Assembly (NCBI GenBank): GCA_902464175.1 | Contig: CABQHZ010000028.1 | Location: 1-19,733, forward strand | Origin: an uncultured Collinsella sp. | GTDB taxonomy: Bacteria > Actinomycetota > Coriobacteriia > Coriobacteriales > Coriobacteriaceae | Direction: 5' to 3' | DNA: 19,733 nucleotides | Part shown: in pieces, positions 1 to 6,172 of the stretch | Layout of the letters: each line of letters opens with the position of its first letter | Position numbering within the stretch: the first letter of the stretch is position 1 | Made by a program: the position numbers and the translations under genes | The notes under the pieces: generated by a model | Seen by the model: the letters and a program-made list of their open reading frames with translations, nothing else | Told to the model about the DNA's origin: nothing | Database searches by the model: none

Positions 1-2
1 AC

Positions 3-308
3 AAGAAGATCTACATCACCGAGAACGGCATGGGCTATAAGGACGACTTCGAGGATGGCTTTATCGACGACGCCCCTCGTATCGACTACATGCGCCAGCA
101 TCTCGCGTGGATCCTCAAGGCGATCGACGGCGGCGTGAACGTTGACGGCTACTTTGTGTGGTCGCTGCAGGACCAGTTCTCCTGGACCAACGGCTACAAC
201 AAGCGCTATGGCCTGTTCTACATCGACTTTGAGACCCAGAAGCGCTATCCCAAGGCGAGCGCGTACTGGTACAAGAACGTCGCGGAGACCGGCCTGCTCA
301 TGGCCTAG
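3..308 (+). CDS. lacG: 6-phospho-beta-galactosidase-like GH1, 3' end only
   Basis: This is the C-terminal 101 residues of a family 1 glycoside hydrolase that begins before the window. The first visible residues contain ITENG, whose Glu is the catalytic nucleophile of the family. Downstream, FVWSLQDQFSW and NGYNKRYGLFYIDFETQ match the aglycone/phosphate-binding region. In true beta-glucosidases the residue before this Trp is Glu. Here it is Ser, followed by Lys and Tyr in the S..K.Y pattern that binds the 6-phosphate in phospho-glycosidases, and the Ser-Trp pair resembles LacG-type 6-phospho-beta-galactosidases. It would hydrolyse PTS-imported phospho-disaccharides in the cytoplasm. The stop codon is TAG at 306-308 and a strong terminator follows. 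Family assignment is firm. Galactoside rather than glucoside preference is inferred from the motif. Confidence 0.85.
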   Translation, partial: KKIYITENGMGYKDDFEDGFIDDAPRIDYMRQHLAWILKAIDGGVNVDGYFVWSLQDQFSWTNGYNKRYGLFYIDFETQKRYPKASAYWYKNVAETGLLMA

Positions 309-328
309 TTTCAGTCACATACCCTGTC

Positions 329-370
329 GGCCGCATGTGAATCCCCCACGGGCTCGCATGCGGCCTTTTT
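329..370 (+). terminator. Rho-independent terminator after the GH1 gene
   Basis: A perfect 9-bp stem (GGCCGCATG at 329-337 pairing with CATGCGGCC at 357-365) is followed by TTTTTG and more T. It lies 20 bases after the GH1 stop codon and should end that transcript. Confidence 0.85.
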
Positions 371-390
371 GTTTTCGCGCGGGTCGGCAG

Positions 391-459
391 CCGTTTGTCT
401 AAATCTGTAACATCAAGTCGAGTTTTTTGCCTCTACCTGTTACAAATCAAGACAAACGG
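391..459. repeat. Imperfect palindromic intergenic repeat, copy 1
   Basis: The outer arms CCGTTTGTCT (391-400) and AGACAAACGG (450-459) are perfect inverted repeats. The inner arms TGTAACA (406-412) and TGTTACA (438-444) are also perfect and enclose a 25-base loop. Five unpaired bases separate outer from inner arms on each side. The loop starts with TCAAGTCGAGT, a sequence nearly repeated in the next palindrome. No coding potential is apparent. Confidence 0.7.
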
Positions 460-479
460 GAATCACTCTGCCGAAACGT

Positions 480-532
480 CTCAATCTGTAACAGATATCT
501 GCTCAAATCGAGTCTAGGTGTTACAGATTGAG
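480..532. repeat. Perfect 14-bp inverted repeat, copy 2 of the TGTAACA palindrome
   Basis: CTCAATCTGTAACA (480-493) and TGTTACAGATTGAG (519-532) are perfect reverse complements around a 25-base loop, the same loop length as in the neighbouring copy. The loop carries TCAAATCGAGT (503-513), one base different from the copy-1 loop. The right arm is followed by TTTTTG, so it could also work as a terminator-like structure on the plus strand. Thirteen bases of the right arm recur at 9194-9206. Confidence 0.75.
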
Positions 533-554
533 TTTTTGATTTGGGAGGTTGAGG

Positions 555-777
555 ATGGGGGATCGCGTGCCGAAAGCATGGTCCCCGGATAAAAAAGCTC
601 GCCGGCCAGGCCGAAGACATGGCCCACATCAAGGCAGACCTTTGCCCCTGCTCGCCCGAGCAAAAAGTCATGCCCCTCGATGCGCTCTGCCAGTCCGGCA
701 CCGAGACCCCGCAATGGCGGTGGGATGTGCTGGTCGGAGAGGGCGACCCGCTCTACTGCAAGTCCCGAGAGATCTAA
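555..777 (+). pseudogene. Small frameshifted gene of unknown family
   Basis: A GGGAGG ribosome site (543-548) sits six bases before ATG 555. The frame reads MGDRVPKAWSPDKK and then meets an A6 run at 591-596. Continuing in the +1 frame (as if one A were absent) gives LAGQAEDMAHIKADLCPC and a further gene-like stretch ending in YCKSREI at a TAA (775-777), about 73 residues in all with three of its four cysteines in the middle third. In the unshifted frame the sequence turns into Arg/Pro-rich text typical of an out-of-frame reading. I do not recognise the family. An internal ATG at 619 could still yield a 52-residue product. The break may be a real mutation or a homopolymer sequencing error. 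Confidence 0.5.
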
Positions 778-807
778 GTATCCGCTGCAAGGTATAAGAA
801 CGAATTA

Positions 808-831
808 GAGCCCTGGTACATACCGGGGCTC
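808..831 (-). terminator. Hairpin downstream of the small membrane protein gene
   Basis: GAGCCCTGGTA (808-818) and TACCGGGGCTC (821-831) form an 11-bp stem with one T-G wobble and only two bases between the arms. It lies 33 bases past the stop of the reverse-strand gene at 865. No long T run follows, so terminator activity is uncertain. Confidence 0.4.
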
Positions 832-864
832 CTCGTGGTAGTGGCTGTCTAATGAATCTGGTGG

Positions 865-1209
865 CTAGGCCTCTTCGCCGCCACTGGATTCAGTTACCGT
901 TTCCTCCTCACTATGTTGCGTCTCTCTCGTAGCCTCATCAACTTCTGTTGACGAATGTGCCTCTTCGTATACTTCGATGTTCGCCTTGAGAATGGTTGCA
1001 CTCTGTTCAGCAAGAGCGATCTTCCTCTGGTGCTTGTCGTAGGCATACAGTCCGATTCCACCTGCGACTAGCGTGGCTACAGAACCGATTACTCCACCCT
1101 GGATTCTTCCAACGGAAATCCCGCCCGCTCTGATATTGCTGATCAGCGCCTGAGGCCCACCGAGCTCTTTCGCCAGATGCGACAATTGCGCATAGTCCCA
1201 AGTCGTCAT
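865..1209 (-). CDS. Small single-span membrane protein, unknown function
   Basis: This encodes 114 residues starting at ATG 1209, chosen because AGGAAAAGG lies just upstream. An in-frame GTG at 1233 would add eight residues but lacks a clear ribosome site. Residues 1-30 form a short cytoplasm-type head (TTWDYAQLSHLAKELGG). A Gly-rich hydrophobic segment at about 38-57 (GGVIGSVATLVAGGIGLYAY) is a likely membrane span, followed by a basic DKHQRK anchor. The last 50 residues are strongly acidic (Glu/Thr/Ser rich) and look disordered. It is transcribed divergently from the XRE regulator next door, an arrangement common for a regulated accessory or immunity protein. I do not recognise the family. 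Possible roles such as exclusion or toxicity are only inference. Confidence 0.65.
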   Translation of the reverse strand: MTTWDYAQLSHLAKELGGPQALISNIRAGGISVGRIQGGVIGSVATLVAGGIGLYAYDKHQRKIALAEQSATILKANIEVYEEAHSSTEVDEATRETQHSEEETVTESSGGEEA

Positions 1210-1291
1210 TGCCTTTTCCTCACTTTCTTTCACTTCAGCACCGCTTCCACTGGGGTGCTCACTTTCGACAGTGCTATCATGCCATCGGTAA

Positions 1292-1323
1292 ATAAGACGG
1301 TATATGTCCTATAATTGTCTTAT
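1292..1323 (+). promoter_or_regulatory. Promoter -10 with flanking inverted repeat upstream of the XRE gene
   Basis: A consensus TATAAT (1310-1315) is flanked by ATAAGAC (1292-1298) and GTCTTAT (1317-1323), a perfect 7-bp inverted repeat. The placement suggests an operator where the regulator at 1352 represses its own promoter. No good -35 is seen. The repeat lies in the 142-bp divergent gap and could also affect the reverse-strand gene. Confidence 0.45.
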
Positions 1324-1351
1324 CTGTTGTTAATGAGGAATGATTAAGACA

Positions 1352-2251
1352 ATGTACGTCCGCAAAGATCGCCCTAAGGACATTTTTCCAAAGAGACTCA
1401 GCGGTTTGATGGAAAGCTATGAAATAGAAAAGGGGCGCAGAGGCATTAGCAATATCGGCCTTGCGCGTCTGCTCTATCAAAAGCGTAACGGTGCCGATGA
1501 TGCCTCGCTAGCCGATGACCGCTATGCAGTGGAAAGGGAGAACGGCCGCAAGGCGATTGCGAGAAAGATCAGCCGATTTCGAAAAGGAGATCAGTTTCCT
1601 CAATGGGATGACCTCGTAGATCTGGCTGACATATTCGGAAAGCCAGTAGGTTTTCTCATCGGGGAGACCGATTGTGATACGTACGAGCTCCAAGATATTG
1701 CTGACTTCCTTGGTCTCAGCGGCGAGGCTGTTCTGTCCATCGAGCGTATGACGAGAAAAGTTAGTGCGGAGTGGCTTCCGGAACAGTCTGGCGGCAACGG
1801 CGGAGACCATGAGGAATGGGAAAAATACCTCGTGAATGATATGGTCGCGAAGGCGAATGCCGAGCCAGAAGCTTGCAGGGCAGTGCTCAATCGAATGCTG
1901 ACCGCAGCAGCGTTTAAAGACCTTGTGCTCTGCCTGTCTGAGGTCGGCGATGCCCAATACAATCTGCTTATGGAACGCATTGCAAGTGCGGAAATAGAAC
2001 TGAGAGACGCAGACGTACTCAGTGACAACCACCCAGACTCCATCATGGGGCAAATGGCGGCAAAATCCCGATTCAGGGATGCTGCAACACGCCTGCAGGA
2101 AGCGGAAAATGCGGTGAGGTCCAGCAGGTATGCAGCTTATGAATGCCATGTCCGCATCGTTGATGAAATGTTCTCGGATATTACCCAGACTGACGCAAAT
2201 ACCGTAGCCAAAGAGCATGTCAAGCAGAGACAGTCAGGTAACCAGGCGTAG
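1352..2251 (+). CDS. XRE-type helix-turn-helix transcriptional regulator
   Basis: This encodes 299 residues from ATG 1352. An ATG at 1340 sits only one base after the GAGG ribosome site, so the later start with spacing about 13 is preferred. The N-terminal 100 residues contain an XRE-like fold: ISNIGLARLLYQK, then about 30 residues of insertion (DDASLADDRYAVERENG), then ARKISRFRKGDQFPQWDDLV and DLADIFGKPVGFLIGE, the usual recognition helix and closing helices. The remaining 200 residues are mostly helical and charged without a recognised domain. It probably regulates the divergent gene and itself. The last 10 codons overlap the end of the reverse-strand BspA-like remnant, so the C-terminus may have been altered by insertion at this junction. 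Confidence 0.7.
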   Translation: MYVRKDRPKDIFPKRLSGLMESYEIEKGRRGISNIGLARLLYQKRNGADDASLADDRYAVERENGRKAIARKISRFRKGDQFPQWDDLVDLADIFGKPVGFLIGETDCDTYELQDIADFLGLSGEAVLSIERMTRKVSAEWLPEQSGGNGGDHEEWEKYLVNDMVAKANAEPEACRAVLNRMLTAAAFKDLVLCLSEVGDAQYNLLMERIASAEIELRDADVLSDNHPDSIMGQMAAKSRFRDAATRLQEAENAVRSSRYAAYECHVRIVDEMFSDITQTDANTVAKEHVKQRQSGNQA

Positions 2252-2886
2252 CCGTCGTATCGATACGGAAGTGGGTATAAACCGTCCTGCTGCTTGCATA
2301 CGTGGTTCCGTTGCCGCCCGTCAGCTTGTAGCAGTTATAGAAGCACTGCGAGTCCGAAACCCCGCTCGAAGGCAGCGCCCAGGTGGCGTCGGCGTAGATC
2401 GTCACCAGCGACGAGCACCCCGAGAAGCAGTAGGTCAGGTCGGTGAGCGCAGACGGGTCGAAGCCTCGGAAGTCCAGCTCGGCGGGCGACGAGCGCGAAG
2501 CGAACGCGAACCGCACGACTTGACACCTGCGAGGTTGCCCAAACCGGAGACCACCTCCAGCGCCGTGCATGAGTAGAAGAGGTGGGTCAGGTTCATGGTT
2601 GCGAACGTCGCCATGTCTGCCGCGAAGGCGATGCGCTCATCGGCCGCCTGGCCTTCACCTGCTGGATTTCGCCGCGCAGGGCGTCCGCCACCTCGGCGCT
2701 CTTGGCAGCCTCGGCCACTTGCCCCTCAAGCTCCTTGATGCGAGCCTCCTGCTTGGCGAGAAGCGCCTGGTAGCCCCTCTCCGAGTCCACTGCCTGCGGC
2801 TCTTCCGCCTGCGCGACCCCTTCTTGGCCGCCCGCCTGCGCTGCGACCTCTTCCTCGTCGTCGATGCTATGGTCGTCTCCGTCCAT
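2220..2886 (-). pseudogene. Mosaic remnant: coiled-coil phage-type N-terminus joined to BspA-like repeats
   Basis: Three reverse-strand frames must be joined. From ATG 2886 (AAAGG upstream) the first part reads an acidic head and a coiled coil (ARIKELEGQVAEAAKSAEV), the style of phage scaffold proteins. After QQVK a one-base shift gives GQAADERIAFAADMATFATM and a BspA-type repeat (LTHLFYSCTALEVVSGLGNL). A second shift near 2520 gives LDFRGFDPSALTDLTYCFSG and CFYNCYKLTGGNGT, ending TPGYLTVSA at TGA 2220. Such Cys-containing leucine-rich repeats occur in surface and phage-fibre proteins. At least two frameshifts and the change of protein type mean it cannot be one intact gene. The phage origin is inference. 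Confidence 0.6.
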
Positions 2887-2960
2887 GTCGGCCTGCCTTT
2901 CGATTGACATAGGCCAGCACAAACGAACCGTCCCTTAACCATGCAAATAGGCTAAAGGTC

Positions 2961-3044
2961 GGTCACAAAGTGAGGTCATCCAGTCCGTTCGGCAGTTTGT
3001 GACCATTAGCAAGAATTAGAGGCAACGCAACGAGCGAACGCTCG
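2961..3044 (+). promoter_or_regulatory. Inverted repeats upstream of the ABC-3C operon
   Basis: GGTCACAAA (2961-2969) and TTTGTGACC (2996-3004) form a perfect 9-bp inverted repeat around 26 bases. A second perfect palindrome, CGAGCG-AA-CGCTCG, lies at 3031-3044. Both sit within 125 bases of the first gene of the operon and have no other gene to serve, so they may be operators or an upstream terminator. No convincing promoter hexamers were identified. Confidence 0.4.
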
Positions 3045-3085
3045 ATAATGGTCTAGAATATTGGACTTGACATTTGGGAGGCAAG

Positions 3086-3283
3086 ATGGAGACTGTGAAC
3101 CTTATCCTTGGTATTATCGCGTCTATCGCATCCATCGCCGCCGCCGTCATCTCGCTCCAAAACAAGCAAGAGATCAAGTCAATCAAAAAGAGTCTAAGCG
3201 ACAACTCGCAGACCGCTACAGGTAAAGTTGCCACAAACGTCGTAGGCAGCAACAACTCGGCGAACATCCATGCTTCGCGATAA
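3086..3283 (+). CDS. Small membrane protein, first gene of ABC-3C operon
   Basis: This encodes 65 residues from ATG 3086, with GGGAGG four bases upstream. Residues 3-27 are hydrophobic (VNLILGIIASIASIAAAVIS) and should span the membrane. A basic stretch (KQEIKSIKKS) follows, then a polar tail with GKVATNVVGSNNSANI. The same GKVATN..G..NS pattern recurs near the start of the next protein, whose ATG overlaps this gene by 14 bases in the +1 frame. It may be the membrane anchor of the effector part of the system. Whether it acts alone, pairs with the next product or is fused to it by frameshifting is unknown. Confidence 0.7.
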   Translation: METVNLILGIIASIASIAAAVISLQNKQEIKSIKKSLSDNSQTATGKVATNVVGSNNSANIHASR

Positions 3284-3875
3284 GCCAACGCAGACAAGCC
3301 AGAGCGCAATTGGAAAGGTCGCCACGAACATAACCGGCGACTCCAATAGCTATGACTCACATGACATAAACATCTACCAGCCCGTCTCGTCTGGCCCGCA
3401 CCGGCCGCTTACAAAGACGCTCATGTATAAACTCCTGCAAATCATGATTTCGTCGACTGAGCCAACGGGCGAAGATTTCCCCCTTACGCCTCCGCCTCCT
3501 ATAGAGAAGAAGCTGATTTACAACCACGCACCGCGTTACCTAAACATCATCAACGAGTATTCTGAGAACTACGCTCGTCTCGACAGCGTGATCAAGGAAT
3601 TCCCCGACAGCGAAGCCATCATCCAAAGGCTGAACAAGATGTTTGTCAATGTGGCAGACGTTCGCGATGACGGCAAGCTGTGCGTAGGAAACGGCGATGC
3701 ACAGCTCAAGCTCATCGAGAACGAGATCTATAACATGATTGTGAATGACGCAGGCTTTCAGGCTGACGAGGTCCCCGAAGAAATCATCAACCAGTTCTGC
3801 GTTGCGTTGATTGCCGTTGCCGTGGCAAAATGCAGAGTCCTTCTGAGGCCAGGTGATGACGATGCTGCTGCTTGA
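3270..3875 (+). CDS. ABC-3C system CTD-type effector/partner protein
   Basis: This encodes 201 residues from ATG 3270. There is no clear ribosome site, so translation is probably coupled to the overlapping upstream gene. Residues 12-37 repeat the linker motif of that gene (GKVATNITGDSNS). The rest is helical: KLIYNHAPRYLNIINEYSEN followed by RLDSVIKEFP and a long second half up to residue 193. This resembles the C-terminal domains (CTD) that define ABC-three-component systems, where the first gene carries a variable effector plus such a CTD. No nuclease or other enzyme motif is visible, so the membrane segment of the upstream protein may be the effector. Family placement rests on resemblance and gene order, not on a profile search. 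It overlaps the next gene by 20 bases. Confidence 0.6.
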   Translation: MLRDKPTQTSQSAIGKVATNITGDSNSYDSHDINIYQPVSSGPHRPLTKTLMYKLLQIMISSTEPTGEDFPLTPPPPIEKKLIYNHAPRYLNIINEYSENYARLDSVIKEFPDSEAIIQRLNKMFVNVADVRDDGKLCVGNGDAQLKLIENEIYNMIVNDAGFQADEVPEEIINQFCVALIAVAVAKCRVLLRPGDDDAAA

Positions 3876-4107
3876 TCGCAATAATGAGCCGACGAGCACG
3901 GTCTATTACATCGCTGCCGCCTTGGATGGCTACATCGACCAGAACCCAGGCTTGGACGCCGGTCAACTCTATGAGGCAACGGCGAACACTCTGGTCAAGA
4001 AAGAAGTGAGCTACGACTTCTTTGTCATGGCTTTGGACTTTCTCTTCCTCCTCGGACGCGTGTCAATAGACGAGAAGGGAGGGCTACATGTTCATCAAGT
4101 CGCTTAG
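3856..4107 (+). CDS. ABC-3C middle component, small winged-helix-like protein
   Basis: This encodes 83 residues. ATG 3856 is chosen because GAGG lies seven bases upstream, although GTG 3853 and ATG 3862 are in frame. The order TVYYIAAALDGYI, AGQLYEATANTLVKKEVSYD, FFVMALDFLFLLGRVSIDEK suggests three helices and a short beta wing, matching the small middle components of ABC-3C systems (the kind ending in a 'LDFLFLLGRI' type helix). These bridge the effector and the ATPase. It overlaps both neighbours by 20 bases, which indicates one translationally coupled operon with fixed stoichiometry. The gene is too small to assign without its context. That context, directly before an ABC-3C ATPase, makes the call reasonable. 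Confidence 0.65.
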   Translation: MTMLLLDRNNEPTSTVYYIAAALDGYIDQNPGLDAGQLYEATANTLVKKEVSYDFFVMALDFLFLLGRVSIDEKGGLHVHQVA

Positions 4108-5812
4108 AATTCGCAAGACAACAACTGACGAAATAGTTCGCGAGGTCTTATTCCACAAGGGTGCCAACCTCATCGTCGATACCGAGGACTCCGAATCGCA
4201 CAATCGCGTTGGAAAAACAACCTTCCTCAAGCTCATTGATATCGCAATGGGCGCCAAGGACAGGAAGCTCATTTACACAGACGCCGACACGGGCACGGTG
4301 ACCGAGGAGCTACGCGATTTCATCGTCACAAACAAGATCGCCGTCGACATGACACTGACATCGGATTTTCCCGATGACGATGACGTGATTCTCACAATCG
4401 ACCTCTTCCCGAATGGAAGGTACTACATAGACGGCGAAAAGATGGGGCAGAAAGCTTACCAGCAACGACTCAATGTCTTGCTTTTCGGGAACGAAGCGAA
4501 TGTGCCCACGTTTCGCCAATTGATCAATTCATTTGTCCGCGTGTCCGTAGGCGGGGATGATAATTCCTTCCTCAAAACCGTTCCCAGCGGCAGCACATCC
4601 ATCTACCGGAGTGTCTACAACGCTCTGTTCGGCATCTCAGATCCGGCGCTCGACAAAAAGCGTGACGACCTCAACAAGGACTTGAACAAGACGCGTGAGT
4701 CCATCAAACGCTATAAGAAAGTCCAGAACGTCGATACGGTCAGCGAGCAGCAGCAGATACTTGCAGGGCTCGAAGCCGAGCATGAAGAAGTCCAGTGCAA
4801 GCTCAACAGCATCATCGACGCCGATGTCTACAGGGCCAACCGCGATGAAATCGCGGCTACACGCACCCGATACGCATCTCTGACACTGCAACTCTCAGAC
4901 ATAGACTACAGGCTGCAACGAAATGAAGAGGCCCTGCAGACTGCTATGCAAGAGCGCGGTAGACAAGCCGACGTTAATTTGAGCAGACGGTTTTTCGAGG
5001 AAGTCTGTTCGATGATCCCGATGGTGAATGCAACTTTCGAAGAGATGGTCGCATTCAACAACCAGCTCTGCGACAACAAGATTGCCTATTTCGCGAGTGT
5101 GGCAGAAAAACTGAAGGCCGAGCGTGCATCTGTGCAACGTGAAATCAGCAAACTGTCATCGCAGAACAGCCAATTCATGTCATTGGTGGAGCAAGACCTC
5201 ATCGATGAGTACGAGTCGCTTCAGGCACGCCTAGTTGAGCTTTCGAGCAGTATCGGCAAATGCCGAGAAGTAATAGATACGCTCAACAGCTTTGAGGTAG
5301 AACAGACCAGCATTGAGGGAAAAATCGCATCGCTTGGCTCGTCTGATGATGGCGACGAGCCGCAATCCAACGATTTTGCTGCAATGATGCTTGCGTTTAA
5401 CGCATTCTTCACTCCGCTTGCCAGGGAGTTCAACAACGAATCGCCGCTGCTCGTTTACTATGAAGAGTCGAACAAGTTCCCCGTTGCAATACGTGATACC
5501 GCTGGCTCCAGCACGGGCACACGCAAGTCACTCATCGCCGCATTTGATTTAGCGTATCAGCAGTTTGCAGAATCAAAGGGCATCAAGACTCCGCGCTTCA
5601 TAGTGCATGACGTCCTTGAAAACATCGAGGGTAAGGTGTTGCGTGACATAATCGCACGCGCCAGCACAATCAACTGCCAGTACATAGTCGCAGTCCTTAA
5701 GGAGAAGCTCGATTCGTCGCTGATACCAGCCGAGGAGCAGGGTAAACTGCAAATCCTGCAGCTTTCGATTGACGATATGCTTTTCACGCGTGGCAAAGGT
5801 GTTGCGTCGTAG
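4088..5812 (+). CDS. ABC-3C (DUF2326-like) SMC-type ABC ATPase
   Basis: This encodes 574 residues from ATG 4088, with GGGAGGG upstream. The N-terminal lobe has GANLIVDTEDSESHNRVGKTT, with a degenerate Walker A ending NRVGKTT at residues 39-45. A central coiled coil of roughly residues 190-430 resembles SMC/Rad50 proteins. The C-terminal lobe has GSSTGTRKS (473-481) as signature and PRFIVHDVLENIEG (from 502), with Asp508 as Walker B aspartate and a D-loop-like region after it. There is no membrane segment, so it is not a transporter. ABC-3C ATPases are thought to sense foreign DNA or altered nucleoprotein and trigger the effector. This is the most recognisable member of the four-gene operon. 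TAG 5810-5812 is followed within 18 bases by the reverse-strand remnant. Confidence 0.85.
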   Translation: MFIKSLRIRKTTTDEIVREVLFHKGANLIVDTEDSESHNRVGKTTFLKLIDIAMGAKDRKLIYTDADTGTVTEELRDFIVTNKIAVDMTLTSDFPDDDDVILTIDLFPNGRYYIDGEKMGQKAYQQRLNVLLFGNEANVPTFRQLINSFVRVSVGGDDNSFLKTVPSGSTSIYRSVYNALFGISDPALDKKRDDLNKDLNKTRESIKRYKKVQNVDTVSEQQQILAGLEAEHEEVQCKLNSIIDADVYRANRDEIAATRTRYASLTLQLSDIDYRLQRNEEALQTAMQERGRQADVNLSRRFFEEVCSMIPMVNATFEEMVAFNNQLCDNKIAYFASVAEKLKAERASVQREISKLSSQNSQFMSLVEQDLIDEYESLQARLVELSSSIGKCREVIDTLNSFEVEQTSIEGKIASLGSSDDGDEPQSNDFAAMMLAFNAFFTPLAREFNNESPLLVYYEESNKFPVAIRDTAGSSTGTRKSLIAAFDLAYQQFAESKGIKTPRFIVHDVLENIEGKVLRDIIARASTINCQYIVAVLKEKLDSSLIPAEEQGKLQILQLSIDDMLFTRGKGVAS

Positions 5813-5829
5813 GAGTGACCTGTACTCTC

Positions 5830-6172
5830 CTACTCCCGTACCCCCACCGAGAACTCCCCGCCGAAGTTGTTCACCTCGAACCGCTCGTCAGCCACAAGTC
5901 CCTCCTTGCTCACACGGCACGCGAACGGAAACAACTCGGCCACGTCCCGCAGTTCCAGGAACGTCCGGTAACTCGACCGGTTTACCAGCATGTCGGCAAA
6001 GACCAAAAACCGCGTAAGCTCGTCATTCAGTTCGATGGGCTCTGCAATCACGTAGTGCCCCGCCTCACGCGCCGGACAACGCCGAACTGATTGAGCGATG
6101 CCACAATCTTTTCGGAGCCCTTCAGGATGGTCATGCGCTTGCGCGCCGCCTCAACGCTCTTATTGTCCCGGC
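5830..6172 (-). pseudogene. Frameshifted remnant of an unrecognised gene
   Basis: Downstream of the restriction gene, on the same strand, one frame reads NKSVEAARKRMTILKGSEK and IVASLNQFGVVRR. About one base is then missing near 6069, and another frame continues REAGHYVIAEPIELNDEL, FLVFADMLVNRSSYRTFLEL and RFEVNNFGGEFSVGVRE up to TAG 5830. Both parts have the codon and residue make-up of real protein and join sensibly, giving roughly 110 residues. No start codon with a ribosome site is evident, and an in-frame TGA sits right before the first part, so the 5' end is lost. I do not recognise the family. It may be left over from insertion of the restriction-modification genes. Confidence 0.55.

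Noticed and set aside
391..532. CRISPR array
   Set aside because: There are only two elements, each an inverted repeat with different outer arms, with no regular direct repeats and spacers and no cas genes.
591..597. Programmed -1 ribosomal frameshift at A AAA AAG
   Set aside because: The downstream gene-like frame is +1 relative to the start, so the classic -1 slip does not connect them.
1508..2218. Minus-strand open frame of 236 codons opposite the XRE gene
   Set aside because: It has no ribosome site or domain, whereas the plus strand shows a coherent HTH and an upstream TATAAT.
2217..2576. Plus-strand Arg-rich open frame
   Set aside because: It is the complement of the BspA-like remnant, and its composition is that of an out-of-frame reading.
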